Shown here piece after piece: positions 1-9,634 of a stretch of DNA of 64,000 nt. Each line of letters begins with the position of its first letter. The stretch's first letter is position 1. The stretch is from Brevundimonas aurantiaca. Lineage in GTDB: Bacteria; Pseudomonadota; Alphaproteobacteria; Caulobacterales; Caulobacteraceae. The DNA lies in assembly GCF_014199955.1 (NCBI RefSeq), contig NZ_JACHOQ010000001.1:62001-126000 (forward strand), given 5' to 3'. A program made the translations under genes and the position numbers. Below the pieces are notes generated by a model that saw only the letters and a list, made by a program, of their open reading frames with translations, had not been told where the DNA came from and did no database searches.

Positions 1-793
1 CCAGGCCGCCCGGGATCTGTTCGCCGACGCGCAAGCCATGCTGAAGCGAATCATCGACGAGAAGTGGTTTACCGCCAAGGGCGTGGTCGGCTTCTGGCCC
101 GCCCGCGCCGCCGGCGACGACATCATCGTCTTCGCCGACGAGACGCGCGACGCCGAGATCGCCCGCTTCCACACGCTGCGTCAGCAGATCAAGAAGTCGA
201 ACGGCAAACCGAACCTGGCTCTGTCCGACTTCATCGCCGACGACGACCAGGACTATATCGGCGCCTTCGCCGTCACCGCCGGCCACGGCGAGCTGGAGAT
301 CGCCAAACGCTTCAAGGACGCGGGCGACGACTATTCCGCCATCCTCGCCACCGCCCTGGCCGACCGCATGGCCGAGGCCTTCGCCGAACGGCTGCACAAG
401 GAAGTCCGCACCCAGCTGTGGGGTTACGCTGCCGACGAGGCGACCAGCGTCGACGATCTGATCGCCGAACAATACCAGGGCATCCGCCCGGCGCCCGGTT
501 ACCCGGCCCAGCCCGACCATACGGAAAAGGCCACCCTGTTCCGCCTGCTTCAGGCCGAGCAAAACGCCGGAATGGCCCTGACGGAGAGCTTCGCCATGAG
601 GCCCCCCGCCTCGGTCTCGGGCCTCTATTTCGGCCATCCCGGCAGCCACTATTTTGGCGTCGGCAAGATCGACCTGGACCAGGTCGAGGACTACGCCCGT
701 CGCAAGGGCTGGGACGTGGCCACCTGCGAACGCTGGCTGGCCCCCATCCTCAACTACGATCCCTACGCCGCCAAACGGGAAACGGCGGCCTGA
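1..793 (+). CDS. metH: Methionine synthase (cobalamin-dependent), C-terminal activation domain, 5' truncated
   Basis: The frame is open from base 2 and runs off the left edge, so only about the last 263 residues are present. They match the AdoMet-binding reactivation domain of MetH, which reductively remethylates cob(II)alamin during homocysteine-to-methionine conversion. Visible marks are the [15 protein letters not shown] segment (around residues 163-177 of the visible part), the glycine/histidine-rich [13 protein letters not shown] stretch, and the family-typical C-terminal YARRKGW. The internal ATG at base 38 is not a real start because the domain extends upstream of it. The catalytic, folate and cobalamin domains lie outside the window. 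Cytoplasmic enzyme; identity is secure from the domain alone. Confidence 0.93.
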   Translation, partial: QAARDLFADAQAMLKRIIDEKWFTAKGVVGFWPARAAGDDIIVFADETRDAEIARFHTLRQQIKKSNGKPNLALSDFIADDDQDYIGAFAVTAGHGELEIAKRFKDAGDDYSAILATALADRMAEAFAERLHKEVRTQLWGYAADEATSVDDLIAEQYQGIRPAPGYPAQPDHTEKATLFRLLQAEQNAGMALTESFAMRPPASVSGLYFGHPGSHYFGVGKIDLDQVEDYARRKGWDVATCERWLAPILNYDPYAAKRETAA

Positions 794-836
794 GCCGGAC
801 CCAAGCCGCCGTCGCTGATCTTCGAGATCCCGCTGC

Positions 837-1412
837 TTAGTTTGCGGGCGCCGGCGCCTCAAGCCCCACTTCGGCCGGAGTCGCCGGCGGAGTGGTGATG
901 TTGTTCCGGATGCGCCGCGCCGCATGTTCGCACCGGCCCGGCAGGCCGTAGAATAGGCCGAACGACTGGCTCCGCGCCGCCTCGTCCTCGCTCGCCAGAA
1001 GCGGCGCCCACTGGGCCTTGGCCGCAGCCGCCGCCTGTTGCGCAGCCGCCTTGGTCGCCGCCGTCTGCCTCGGCTCCGCCGCCGCCAGGGCGCTGCGGAA
1101 ATCCTGGGCCTCCAGACGCCCCAGCCGCACCAGCTCCGTATCCTCCGGCGAGCGGTTGGTCAGGCTGTCGCCCAGATCCGCGTGCCCCGTCACCAGGGCG
1201 TCGCACCAAGCCACCAGCGGATAATCCTGTGTCGGCGCCCCGCGCGGCAGCGTGTGCGAATAGGCGATCGCCTCACGGACCTTCAGGGCCTCCGCCGTCT
1301 CGGCGGTGCGATTGCCCGTGACGATCGGCCCGTCCTGGGACTGGGCGAAGGCGGCGGCGGCGGCGGAAAGCGAAAGGGTCGCGGCGAGCGCGGCGGCGGA
1401 AAACTTCAGCAT
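837..1412 (-). CDS. Hypothetical secreted protein
   Basis: A 191-residue protein when started at the ATG at 1412, which is preceded by an AGGA-like ribosome site. A start further upstream is possible in frame, but only this one places a clean signal peptide at the N-terminus: a Lys followed by an Ala/Leu-rich core ending AFAQ. The mature part is Ala-rich in the middle and has two cysteines (in VAWCDAL and GRCEHAA) that could form a disulfide. No family is recognised. It ends convergently 43 bases from metH. Periplasmic location is inferred from the signal peptide only. Confidence 0.6.
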   Translation of the reverse strand: MLKFSAAALAATLSLSAAAAAFAQSQDGPIVTGNRTAETAEALKVREAIAYSHTLPRGAPTQDYPLVAWCDALVTGHADLGDSLTNRSPEDTELVRLGRLEAQDFRSALAAAEPRQTAATKAAAQQAAAAAKAQWAPLLASEDEAARSQSFGLFYGLPGRCEHAARRIRNNITTPPATPAEVGLEAPAPAN

Positions 1413-1556
1413 TGCAATCCTAGACGAGAGGGCGCCCCAGCGCCCAGCCAAGCTGTAACGCTCCACCGCCAAGATGGCGCCAGTGCGGCGGCATCAATTT
1501 GAGGATAAAAACTGCCGAGTTTTATTGCTCAAAAGATCGGATCTCGTTTTCAAAAC

Positions 1557-1585
1557 AAAAAAGGAGCGGGCCGCAGGCCCGCTCC
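1557..1585 (-). terminator. Rho-independent terminator of the TonB receptor gene
   Basis: A perfect 10-bp inverted repeat (1563-1572 with 1576-1585, loop GCA) is followed on the minus strand by six T residues (bases 1562-1557) and further T-rich sequence. It lies 23 bases past the receptor stop codon, the expected place for its terminator. Confidence 0.85.
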
Positions 1586-1608
1586 TCTCTCGTCGCCGCT
1601 ACGGTCTT

Positions 1609-4600
1609 TTAGAACTTGACCGAAGCGCTGAGACGCACATAGCGCGGCGTCTGATAGGCGGTGACCTTGCCGAAGTTCGGGTTTACCTGACCGGGGCCCG
1701 GATAGGCGCCGATGTCGATTTCACCGAATTCGTTGAAGTCGAGTTCAGCCTGCTGGTTGAAGATGTTGAACACATCCGCGCGCAGCGTGACGCCGTCGCC
1801 CGGAATGCCCCAACGATCACGAAGGGTATAGGCGAAGGTCAAATCCACGACCTTGAGCCAATCGCTCTTGAACACGGAGCCCCGAGGCGTGGCCTCTGAC
1901 GTTCCGTCGCCGTCCAAGTCGCAGTACCACGACGCGGCGCCGTAGAAGGCGGCGAACAGGTCGTCGTCGGTGTTCGGGTCGGTTTCCGGGTGAACCCCCT
2001 GACAGCCAAACTGACGCGGCGACTCGATCAGGATGTTGGCGCCGATATTGAAGTTCGGCGTCACCTGCCAGTTGCCATACGCCTTGAAGGCATGTTCGCG
2101 GTGGTTCGGCAGCTTGCCAAACGCGCCGTCCGCCAGGCCAGGCACGTCGTAGTCTTGAGTAAGACCAGGGTCAGCCTGTCCGTTGTCGGACTTCAGAGCG
2201 CCTTCATAATTGCCTTCCAGATCAGACCAGACGTAGCTGACCCGGCCGCCCCACACGCCATCGAAAGCGCGTTCCAGCGAGAACTCGACGGCCTTGTATT
2301 CCCGGACAGGTTTCGGGAAACGCAGGTCATCCGCCGCCAGATCGACGACACGATCCTGAGTGATCAAGCCGCCCGAAGCTGCGGCCAAGTCGGAGCCCGC
2401 CAGGGTGACAGTGACGTCTTCGCCGGGGTTGGCCAGAACGTACTGGTGGAAGCCCGACCAGACGCCGGCGCAGCTCGCCGCCGAGAGACCGCCGCCAGCT
2501 TGTTCGCAGTACTGCTGCAGAGCCGAGTCGATGGCGATGTCGTCAATGGCACGACCCAGATCGCGGTAAGTCGCAGTCACGCCAGCCGTATAACCGCCGA
2601 ACCGTTGCGAATAGCCGATGATGAACTCATCAACGTACATCGGATCAAGGTTCGAAGCGACCTGAGTTGCGATCGGCTTGGTCGTGCCGTCAGCGAGGGT
2701 GACTTCCGAGAACAGGCTGCCCAAGATGGGTTGTTCATTGTCGTCACGAATGCCGTCTTGGTTGGCGTCGATGGCGAGATTACCGTTCAACACATTCAGA
2801 TTGTACGTATCGCGGAAGTACAGCTCCCGACCGGCCAAGCGCTGGTTCGTGTTGACGGCGACGGGCAGATAGTAGCGCCCGTAGAAGCCGAACAGCTTAG
2901 CCTGACGATCGCCGAAAACGTCGAATGTGGCGCCGAGCCGCGGAGCGATCTGATTTTTGATGTCGACGAAGGTTTCGCCGTTGATATTGGCGTTCTCGAA
3001 GCTTTCGCCGCGGACGCCGAGATTCAGAGTAAGCCGGTCGGTGACTTCCCAGCTGTCCTGCACGTACCAGGCGTTTTGCGTCGAAGTCCACGAGCCAGAA
3101 TTATCGTAGACTTCAACCCGCACGCGGCGCGGCGAACCGATGAGATCAGGCCGTCCAGCGGGAGCGTTCGCAGCGGTGAAGGGCGTCTGGTAGCGGTAAG
3201 CCACGCCGCCGGTCCGCTCGCCAGAGCAGACAAGGGCGTCTTCGTTCGTCGCGGTGTTGATCGGCGAGGACCGGCAGATGTTGAAGCCCGAGCCCGAGCG
3301 AGACAGCGTTTGGCTGGCTTCCAGATCTTCATTGTCGATACCAGCCCGGAAGTGGTGCTGACCAAACAGCGACACATAGGCATCGACGTCGAAGCGCAGC
3401 ATTTCGCGCCGGTCGTCATTGGTGCCCGGCGAGCCGATCAACCAATTGCCACGCTGGGCCGTCAGCGTGTTCTCAACGTCCAGAATACCATCGCCGTTGT
3501 AGTCGAAGCCGGTAATATCGATGATCACCGGGTTGCCGTCTTCAGGCGAAGAACTGACGGTACGGTTTTCCGTCACGCCGTAAGACAGCGAAGTGGTCAG
3601 CCAGTCGGTCCAAACACCAGTGTAGCGGAAGACGTAATTATCGCCGCCGCTCTCGAAGTTGTAAACGCCATCCGACCTCGAACCCGCGTTGTTTGCGAAG
3701 AAGGTCGTCTGTTCGGTTTCCTGCTCAACGTGGTCGGTGAAATAGGTGCCTTCCAGGCGGTGACCATCCGCTATGATGAAGTCGACCTTTCCGCCGTAAA
3801 CCGGCGTGTCGTCCTTCGTCCGGAAACCAAGGCCGCTGGTGTTCTGGTCGTACGCTTCGCGGTTGCGCACATTGTACAGACCATAGGCAAAGAGACGGTC
3901 GCTGATGATGGGACCGCCCGCCTCAAGGATAACATCCCAAGACTCGCGATAATCGTTTTCGTTCAGCGCGAGATATGTATTGGGCTGATACTCGCGCAGG
4001 CTTTCCGGTTCCCAGTACGACGTCAACCCGAACTTCCATTCGTTGCCGCCAGATTTGGTCGTAGCATTGATGACCCCGCCGGTGCCCCGGCCGAATTCCG
4101 CAGAATAACCACCCGTCTTGACGTCGAACGTTTCGTAGAACTCGAAGGGCACACTGGCGCCGCCCAAGAAGCTCACGAAGTCCGTGGTGTTCAGGCCGTT
4201 GACGAAGAAAGTGTTCTCCCCCGCCGAAGAGCCGGAAATCGCCGGGATGCCGCCAAATGCGGCATCACCGGCCGTCACGCCGGGCGCGAGAAGCGCCAAT
4301 GCCGTTCCGGACCGAGCGATCGGCGTATTGGCCGTCAGTTGTTCGACGTTGACGCTCAGACCCGTCGTCGTGGCGTCAAATTCGGACACAGCTCGGCGCG
4401 TACCTACGACGACGATGTCACCGACCGTCGTGGCGTTTTCCCGACCAATGGTGAAGGTGAAGGACGACGTGCCGCCGACCGAAACGTCCACATTGTCAGA
4501 AAACGCATTATAGCCCGGGGCCGAGATGGCGATCGTATAATTGCCTTGCGGCAGCGCGACCGCGCGAAAAGCGCCAGAGGCGTCCGTGGTAAACGTGCGG

Positions 4601-4830
4601 CTGAAGCCCTGATCCGTCGATGTCACCGTGACGGTCGCGCCCGCGACAGCGGCGCCAGAGGTATCCCTAACATTGGCCGCGATGGCGCCCTGCGTGGCGG
4701 AAGCCTGCGCAAGAGCGTTCGTGGGCGCAACCAAAACGGTGGCGGCCGGGACGATGGCGGCCGCGAACATCGCCACGCCTCCAATCATCGTGCCCGTCAG
4801 CAGACGCTCTCGAATTGTTTGGGTTTTCAA
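1609..4830 (-). CDS. TonB-dependent receptor with N-terminal CarboxypepD_reg-like domain (Oar-type)
   Basis: Large outer-membrane receptor, about 1073 residues. I place the start at the TTG at 4830 because a strong GGAGGACT ribosome site (4835-4842) sits six bases before it; the frame extends further upstream without such a site. Order of parts: signal peptide ending in ALAQA; a carboxypeptidase-regulatory-like beta-sandwich (SGAAVAGATVTVTS, then GNYTIAISAPGYN); a TonB-box-like stretch before a plug domain (GDIVVVGTRR, then GGTGGVINATTKSG); and a long beta-barrel ending in an aromatic Phe (SASVKF), as outer-membrane barrels usually do. Receptors of this layout import siderophores, glycans or other large substrates; the ligand cannot be told from sequence. 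Single-gene unit with its own terminator. Confidence 0.92.
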   Translation of the reverse strand: MKTQTIRERLLTGTMIGGVAMFAAAIVPAATVLVAPTNALAQASATQGAIAANVRDTSGAAVAGATVTVTSTDQGFSRTFTTDASGAFRAVALPQGNYTIAISAPGYNAFSDNVDVSVGGTSSFTFTIGRENATTVGDIVVVGTRRAVSEFDATTTGLSVNVEQLTANTPIARSGTALALLAPGVTAGDAAFGGIPAISGSSAGENTFFVNGLNTTDFVSFLGGASVPFEFYETFDVKTGGYSAEFGRGTGGVINATTKSGGNEWKFGLTSYWEPESLREYQPNTYLALNENDYRESWDVILEAGGPIISDRLFAYGLYNVRNREAYDQNTSGLGFRTKDDTPVYGGKVDFIIADGHRLEGTYFTDHVEQETEQTTFFANNAGSRSDGVYNFESGGDNYVFRYTGVWTDWLTTSLSYGVTENRTVSSSPEDGNPVIIDITGFDYNGDGILDVENTLTAQRGNWLIGSPGTNDDRREMLRFDVDAYVSLFGQHHFRAGIDNEDLEASQTLSRSGSGFNICRSSPINTATNEDALVCSGERTGGVAYRYQTPFTAANAPAGRPDLIGSPRRVRVEVYDNSGSWTSTQNAWYVQDSWEVTDRLTLNLGVRGESFENANINGETFVDIKNQIAPRLGATFDVFGDRQAKLFGFYGRYYLPVAVNTNQRLAGRELYFRDTYNLNVLNGNLAIDANQDGIRDDNEQPILGSLFSEVTLADGTTKPIATQVASNLDPMYVDEFIIGYSQRFGGYTAGVTATYRDLGRAIDDIAIDSALQQYCEQAGGGLSAASCAGVWSGFHQYVLANPGEDVTVTLAGSDLAAASGGLITQDRVVDLAADDLRFPKPVREYKAVEFSLERAFDGVWGGRVSYVWSDLEGNYEGALKSDNGQADPGLTQDYDVPGLADGAFGKLPNHREHAFKAYGNWQVTPNFNIGANILIESPRQFGCQGVHPETDPNTDDDLFAAFYGAASWYCDLDGDGTSEATPRGSVFKSDWLKVVDLTFAYTLRDRWGIPGDGVTLRADVFNIFNQQAELDFNEFGEIDIGAYPGPGQVNPNFGKVTAYQTPRYVRLSASVKF

Positions 4831-5153
4831 ATCAAGTCCTCCAAAACGCAACTCGCGGCGACGGCTCACGAGTTGCTCGATATGCCGCGCCCCCATGCGC
4901 GCGGATCGAAGGAGACCTTAGTCAGTGAACCCATCGAAGCTACGACTATTACGCCTCCGTAACCTATTAGTCGTGAGATTGTCTCAATAAGGCCACACCA
5001 TGACCGTGAGCGCCACTAAGAAGCCATTTTGCACCTCTTAGCGTTCTTTGGGCATGGATTATCCTCTCATCCCAAAATTGCAGAACAATAATGGCTTCCA
5101 AATGAGCTAAGTGCAAAACTCCACGACGTTGAGATGGCACCTCTGGGTGTACG
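4831..5153. promoter_or_regulatory. Upstream region of the TonB receptor gene, no gene seen
   Basis: About 320 non-coding bases, more AT-rich than the neighbours. They hold the receptor's ribosome site (4835-4842), a nested dyad at 4942-4974 (separate entry) and a pair of inverted GTGCAAAA copies (5027-5034 and 5111-5118) about 80 bases apart that could be operator half-sites. Frames that cross it have no ribosome site or family resemblance. Confidence 0.5.
4942..4974. promoter_or_regulatory. Nested inverted repeat upstream of the TonB receptor
   Basis: Outer arms ACGACTA (4942-4948) and TAGTCGT (4968-4974) enclose inner arms TTACG (4949-4953) and CGTAA (4958-4962). It lies roughly 110-145 bases before the receptor start, within the likely leader or promoter. 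It could be an operator or an RNA hairpin; no known regulator motif is recognised. Confidence 0.4.
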
Positions 5154-5300
5154 CTACCGCTCCACCGCCACCCTCGACGCATAAGGCGCCGGCTCGGGCG
5201 TGCACGACGCTGTGACGAGTTGCGCCGCCATGAGACACAGCAGCGCCGCCGCGATAGGCTGGAGCCGATTTGAGACAGCGAAGGCGATCGAACGAGCCAT
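5154..5300 (-). CDS. Small secreted protein or lipoprotein, 48 residues
   Basis: A short frame starting at the ATG at 5300 with a GGAG sequence nine bases upstream. Residues 13-33 form a hydrophobic Ala/Leu-rich segment ending in VTASC, which reads as a signal peptide with a possible lipidated cysteine, leaving a mature tail of only about 16 residues rich in Pro and charged residues. The gene is divergent from the MBL-fold hydrolase. Such tiny lipoprotein-like frames are common in this group, but nothing beyond the ribosome site and hydrophobic segment supports it. Confidence 0.4.
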   Translation of the reverse strand: MARSIAFAVSNRLQPIAAALLCLMAAQLVTASCTPEPAPYASRVAVER

Positions 5301-5369
5301 GATGGGCGCTCCGGCGAAGGTTACCGAGGAGTTAAGGCAAGGGTCGCGCCAGAGGACGGGGGCGGCGGC

Positions 5370-6272
5370 GTGATTCCCTTCGTTCGCGATTTCGACTTCG
5401 CCTATGGGCGGCGCGATCAGGTCTCGCCGCTGATTCAGCGGGTGATCGCCGACAATCCGGGCCCCTTCACCTTTACGGGGACGGGGACCTATATTGTCGG
5501 GCGGGCGGAGCCGGAGGCGCAGGTGGCGGTGATCGACCCCGGCCCTGTGGACGAGGCGCATCTCGCCGCCCTGCTGACGGCGGTGGCGGGACGTGTAGTG
5601 AGCCACGTCCTCGTCACCCACACCCACCGCGACCACGCCCCCCTCGCCCGCCCCTTCGCCGATCGTACGGGGGCGACGATTCTCGCGGCGCGGCCCCCGC
5701 TGCGAGAAACCCACGCCTCGGGCGCGCTGGATGAGGATGAGGATGCGGACTTCGCCCCCGACAGGGTGCTGACGGGCGGCGAACGGATCGAGGGCGACGG
5801 CTGGACGCTGGAGGCCCTGTTCACGCCCGGCCACGCCTCAAACCATATGGCGTTCGCTCTACGGGAGGAGAACGCCCTGTTCAGCGGCGACCACGTCATG
5901 AGCTGGTCCACCACGGTGGTGGCGCCGCCGGATGGAAACATGCGCGACTATATGGCCAGCCTGGACGCCGTGATCGCGCGGAACTACATCACCCTCTGGC
6001 CCACACACGGCGCCCCGGTGACGAACCCTGGGCCCTTTCTGTCAGCCTATCGCGCCCACAGGCTGGAGCGCGAGGCCCAGGTGGCGGCGCGGTTGAGGGC
6101 GGGCGACCGAACGGCGGCGGAGATGACGCCGATTCTCTACGCCGCCGTGGATCAGCGGCTGTGGCCGGCCGCCGCCCTGTCGGTCCTGGCCCATCTGATC
6201 AAACTGGTCGAAGACGGGACGGCGACCGTTTCGGGCCCGCCCAGCGTGACGACGGAGTTTCGTCCGGCCTAG
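5370..6272 (+). CDS. MBL-fold metallo-hydrolase (LACTB2-like)
   Basis: 300 residues from a GTG start. The di-metal motif HxHxDH is explicit (H84, H86, D88, H89), followed by the other expected ligands in TPGHASNH, FSGDH and PTHGAP. After the metallo-beta-lactamase fold there is a C-terminal helical part from about residue 225 (HRLEREAQVAARL to the end) that fits the winged-helix seen in LACTB2-type hydrolases and nucleases. Family members hydrolyse esters, thioesters or RNA; substrate unknown here. Cytoplasmic, no signal peptide. Stands alone between a divergent small gene and a convergent DUF1499 gene. Confidence 0.85.
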   Translation: MIPFVRDFDFAYGRRDQVSPLIQRVIADNPGPFTFTGTGTYIVGRAEPEAQVAVIDPGPVDEAHLAALLTAVAGRVVSHVLVTHTHRDHAPLARPFADRTGATILAARPPLRETHASGALDEDEDADFAPDRVLTGGERIEGDGWTLEALFTPGHASNHMAFALREENALFSGDHVMSWSTTVVAPPDGNMRDYMASLDAVIARNYITLWPTHGAPVTNPGPFLSAYRAHRLEREAQVAARLRAGDRTAAEMTPILYAAVDQRLWPAAALSVLAHLIKLVEDGTATVSGPPSVTTEFRPA

Positions 6273-6337
6273 AGCCTGATCCGTTGAGGAGGAACCGCGG
6301 TTCGCTGAAACGGTGAATCAAGCCCCAGATCAAAGCG

Positions 6338-6399
6338 AGAGCATGATTCACGCTTCTGTTGGAACCGCTGCGCGGTTCCGTCCGAAACGATCATGCTCT
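6338..6399. repeat. Intergenic palindromic element
   Basis: Outer arms AGAGCATGAT (6338-6347) and ATCATGCTCT (6390-6399) enclose a perfect hairpin, GGAACCGC-TGC-GCGGTTCC (6361-6379). It sits between two convergent genes and the right arm carries the stop codon of the DUF1499 gene. Palindromes beginning AGAGCATGAT are common between genes in alphaproteobacteria; this copy probably ends transcription or is a REP-like unit. Confidence 0.6.
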
Positions 6400-7084
6400 A
6401 GCGGACTTCCTCCTCCAGGGCCGCGACGATCTTGCCCATCAGACGGCAGGTCGCGCCGCCGTCGGGGCGCGGATCGCGCGCTGCAACTCGAATGTCGGTC
6501 CGTCCGGGCCGGATGCGGATCACCGCGTCATAGGCGAAGCCGAACCAGGCGCCCTCATGCACCCCCTCGACCTCGAAGGTCGCGGCGCGAACCACTGGAA
6601 AACCAGCGTCCACCAGGGCCGATACCGCCTGCTGCGCCAAGATCTGCGAGGGAATGGAGCGGGCGGCGGGACAGGCCTGCATCCCCTGAACGTCATTCGC
6701 GCGAGGATGAAGGGCGGCCAAACGGCTGAAGGCCGGCGGTTCTTCCACACTGGTGCTGACGTCGCGCGGCGTCGGCTGGGCCAGACGCGCCCCTTGATAG
6801 AGGAAGACGCCCAGCACGCTTCCCGCCAACACCAGGGCCGTCGCGGCATAGGCCCCACGTCGGCCGAGGTCGCGCAGAGCCAGGACCGAGACGACCAAGG
6901 CCGCACCGAGGCCGACCCAGGCCAGACCCCGCCCCACCGTCCAGGTCAGCAGATCATAGGTGACCGCCCGATCGACCCCGCCGAACAGGGTGGCGGCCAT
7001 GGCCCCCACCGCCAAGACCGGAGCCGCCGCCGTCACGGCGGTCAGGACAGGGATCAAGGCGGGGACGGGCTTGGTCGATCGCAT
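6398..7084 (-). CDS. DUF1499 family membrane-anchored protein
   Basis: 228 residues. The N-terminal half carries three hydrophobic segments (about residues 10-35, 50-70 and 80-97); the C-terminal half is the soluble DUF1499 domain, with its FRG-free hallmark order of an arginine-rich IRIRPGRTDIRVAARDP stretch and a final helix. Function of the family is unknown. It starts 15 bases after the stop of the acyl-CoA ligase gene and is presumably transcribed with it, so a membrane or lipid link is plausible but unproven. Its stop codon lies in the palindromic element at 6338-6399. Confidence 0.8.
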   Translation of the reverse strand: MRSTKPVPALIPVLTAVTAAAPVLAVGAMAATLFGGVDRAVTYDLLTWTVGRGLAWVGLGAALVVSVLALRDLGRRGAYAATALVLAGSVLGVFLYQGARLAQPTPRDVSTSVEEPPAFSRLAALHPRANDVQGMQACPAARSIPSQILAQQAVSALVDAGFPVVRAATFEVEGVHEGAWFGFAYDAVIRIRPGRTDIRVAARDPRPDGGATCRLMGKIVAALEEEVR

Positions 7085-7099
7085 CGGCGTTCCGGCAGG

Positions 7100-8734
7100 T
7101 CAGGCGGGCTGAACGTCGGGCAGACGATAGTCCTTCATCCGCTCGCGCAGAAGCTTCTTGTCGATCTTGCCTGTGGCGCCCAGGGGAATCTCGTCCAGCG
7201 CCACCACGTCGTCGGGCATCCACCATTTGGCGATCTTGCCTTTCAGGAAGTCGAGATGCTCCTGCTTGTCCAGGATCTCTCCCGCCTTCAGCTTGACCAG
7301 CAGGACCGGGCGCTCGTCCCATTTGGCATGAGGGGCGCCGATCACCGCCGCCAGTTCGACCTTGGGATGGCCGACGGCGATGTTCTCGATCTCAATGGAG
7401 CTGATCCACTCCCCACCCGACTTGATCACGTCCTTTGACCGGTCGGTGATCTGCATGAAGCCCAGCTCGTCGACGGTCGCGACGTCGCCCGTATCGAAGA
7501 AGCCGTCTGAGTCCAGAATCGAGCTCTCCTCACGGAAATAGGCGCGGGCGACCGTCGGCCCCTTGACCATCAAATGGCCGAAGGTGGCCCCGTCATGCGG
7601 CAGGCTCTGACCCGCGTCGTCCTTCAGCGCCAGTTCTATGCCCAGTGGGGGCGTACCCTGTTTGGTGCGGTATTTCAGCTGTTCCTCGAACGGCAGGGCC
7701 GCCGTCTCCGGCGTCATGTTCGACAGGGTGCCGATCGGCGAAGTCTCGGTCATGCCCCAGCCCTGGAGCACTTCGACGCCATAATCGTCGTGGAAGGCTC
7801 GGATCAGGCTTTCCGGCACGGCCGAACCGCCGATCAGCACGCGCTTGACCGTAGAAAGCTTCAATCCGTTCTGCCGCATATGGGCCAGAAGCCCCTGCCA
7901 CACGGTGGGCACGGCGGCCGAGAAGGTGACGCCCTCGGTCTCGAGCAGCTCATACAGAGCCTCCCCGTCCATCCGGGCGCCCGGCATCACCAGCTTGCAG
8001 CCCGATGCGGGACCGACGAAGGCGATGCCCCAGGCGTTGGCGTGGAACATGGGCACCACCGGCAGTATGACGTCGCTGGTCTTGCCCCCAACCACCGAAG
8101 CTTGCAGGGCCATGAAGGTGTGCAGGAAGTTGGAGCGGTGCGAATACAGCACCCCTTTGGGATTCCCCGTGGTGCCGGAGGTGTAGCACAGGCCGCAGGC
8201 GGTGTTTTCCGGGAAGTCGCCCCACAAGACGTCGGGGGACTGTTCAGCCACGATCCTTTCATAGGATTCTGCGCGCGGCAGCCGGGTCTGCGGCATGTGG
8301 GCGTCGTCGGTCATGATGATGACCCGCTCGACCTTCGGGATGTGGGGCAGAATGGCTTCAAGCAGCGGCACGAAGGTCAGGTCGGTGAAGATGACCCGGT
8401 CCTCGGCGTGGTTGATGATATAGACGAGTTGCTCGGGAAACAGACGGGGGTTCAGGGTGTGGCACACCGCGCCTATGCCCATGACGCCGTACCAGGTCTC
8501 GATATGGCGGTCGGTGTTCCAGGCCAGGGTGGCGACGCGATCGCCGGGCTCGATATCCCAGGCTTTCAGGGCGTTGGACACCCGCTTGGCCCTGTCGTGA
8601 ATCCGGCTATAGGTGGTGCGGACGATGGGGCCTTCGACGGAACGGGTGACCACTTCGCGGTCGCCGTGCCAGTTCTTGGCATGGTCGAGGATCTTATCGA
8701 CCGTCAGAGGCCAATCCTGCATCAATCCCAGCAT
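7100..8734 (-). CDS. Fatty-acyl-CoA synthetase (AMP-forming ligase)
   Basis: 544 residues of the ANL superfamily, which activates carboxylic acids through an acyl-adenylate and transfers them to CoA. Motifs in order: phosphate loop [11 protein letters not shown] (185-195), GWGMTETSP, the DTGD adenylate-binding motif with [15 protein letters not shown] hinge, and the C-terminal catalytic lysine in GKIDKK. The start at ATG 8734 has GGAAGA upstream and gives the N-terminus usual for this subgroup (medium/long-chain or DMSP-type ligases). The frame is open far upstream but is only GC-rich readthrough. Substrate chain length cannot be told. First gene of a two-gene unit with DUF1499. Confidence 0.9.
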   Translation of the reverse strand: MLGLMQDWPLTVDKILDHAKNWHGDREVVTRSVEGPIVRTTYSRIHDRAKRVSNALKAWDIEPGDRVATLAWNTDRHIETWYGVMGIGAVCHTLNPRLFPEQLVYIINHAEDRVIFTDLTFVPLLEAILPHIPKVERVIIMTDDAHMPQTRLPRAESYERIVAEQSPDVLWGDFPENTACGLCYTSGTTGNPKGVLYSHRSNFLHTFMALQASVVGGKTSDVILPVVPMFHANAWGIAFVGPASGCKLVMPGARMDGEALYELLETEGVTFSAAVPTVWQGLLAHMRQNGLKLSTVKRVLIGGSAVPESLIRAFHDDYGVEVLQGWGMTETSPIGTLSNMTPETAALPFEEQLKYRTKQGTPPLGIELALKDDAGQSLPHDGATFGHLMVKGPTVARAYFREESSILDSDGFFDTGDVATVDELGFMQITDRSKDVIKSGGEWISSIEIENIAVGHPKVELAAVIGAPHAKWDERPVLLVKLKAGEILDKQEHLDFLKGKIAKWWMPDDVVALDEIPLGATGKIDKKLLRERMKDYRLPDVQPA

Positions 8735-8902
8735 GTGCGTCTTCCTTGTCCCTTGATGCGTCTGCTCGCCCGCGACGCTTGATGAGACGCTATAGGGGTG
8801 ATCAGCGATAAGCAATGCGAGCCCGGCGCGCCGTCGCGCGACCGATCGCCCCGTCGGACCGGCGCTTGGCGATGCGCCGGCCGGCGCCGTAGAAGGCCGT
8901 CC

Positions 8903-9550
8903 ATGGCCATATTGATCGCAATCACGGGGGGCTCCGGCTCCGGTAAGAGCACGCTGGCGGAGGCGCTTGTGTCCAGCCTGCCCGACGGGGCGGCCGTGCT
9001 GGTGCGCGAAGACTCCTATTATAAGGACGCCGCCGCCCTGCCCGGCTTCGACCCCGCGACCTTCGACTTCGACGATGTAGCCGCGCGCGACCATGCGCTG
9101 ATGATCACAGACCTGAAGGCGTTGAAGTCGGGTCGGGGCGTGACCGCGCCCGTCTATTCCTTCATCCATCATGGACGCGAGCCGGGCGGCGAACCGATCC
9201 CGCCAGCCGAGGTGGTGATCGTCGAAGGCACCCATGTGCTCTGTACGCCCGAGCTGACCGCCCTGTTTGACATCCGGGTCTTCGTCGACACCCCCGCCGA
9301 CATCCGCTTCATCCGGCGCCTGCTGCGCGACCAGTCCGAGCGGGGTCGGTCGGCGGATTCGGTCGTGGCCCAGTATCTGGCGACCGTGCGGCCGGGCCAT
9401 GAGCGGCTGACCGAGCCGTCGCGCACCCACGCCGACTTCATCGTCGCCGACGCCACCGCCGCCGTCCGGCTGGAAGATCCGCAGGCCGTGGTTCGTCTGG
9501 CCGCGCCCGTCCTGGCCCATCCCCTGCTGGCGCCTTTCCTGACAGACTGA
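8903..9550 (+). CDS. Uridine kinase-like P-loop kinase
   Basis: 215 residues. An N-terminal Walker A loop GGSGSGKS (9-16), then REDSYYKD and the phosphoribulokinase/uridine-kinase pattern DFDDVAARDH, with EGTHVL for the Walker-B-like strand and RRLLRD as lid arginines. This family phosphorylates uridine and cytidine in nucleoside salvage. The start at ATG 8903 puts the P-loop directly at the N-terminus as the family requires, although the frame is open upstream. Divergent from the acyl-CoA ligase gene. Assignment to udk itself is likely but not certain. Confidence 0.8.
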   Translation: MAILIAITGGSGSGKSTLAEALVSSLPDGAAVLVREDSYYKDAAALPGFDPATFDFDDVAARDHALMITDLKALKSGRGVTAPVYSFIHHGREPGGEPIPPAEVVIVEGTHVLCTPELTALFDIRVFVDTPADIRFIRRLLRDQSERGRSADSVVAQYLATVRPGHERLTEPSRTHADFIVADATAAVRLEDPQAVVRLAAPVLAHPLLAPFLTD

Positions 9551-9634
9551 AGGTTTCGGTCGGACTTCGGAACGGATTGCCTTACGCCACGACAGCCCGG
9601 TATGCGTCCTGAAACGAAACTGAAGGAGACGCCT

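Noticed and set aside
1990..4962. 990-codon plus-strand open frame opposite the TonB receptor
   Set aside because: It is antisense to a receptor with clear domains; its translation is Arg/Ala/Val-rich without motifs, as expected for the complement of GC-rich coding DNA.
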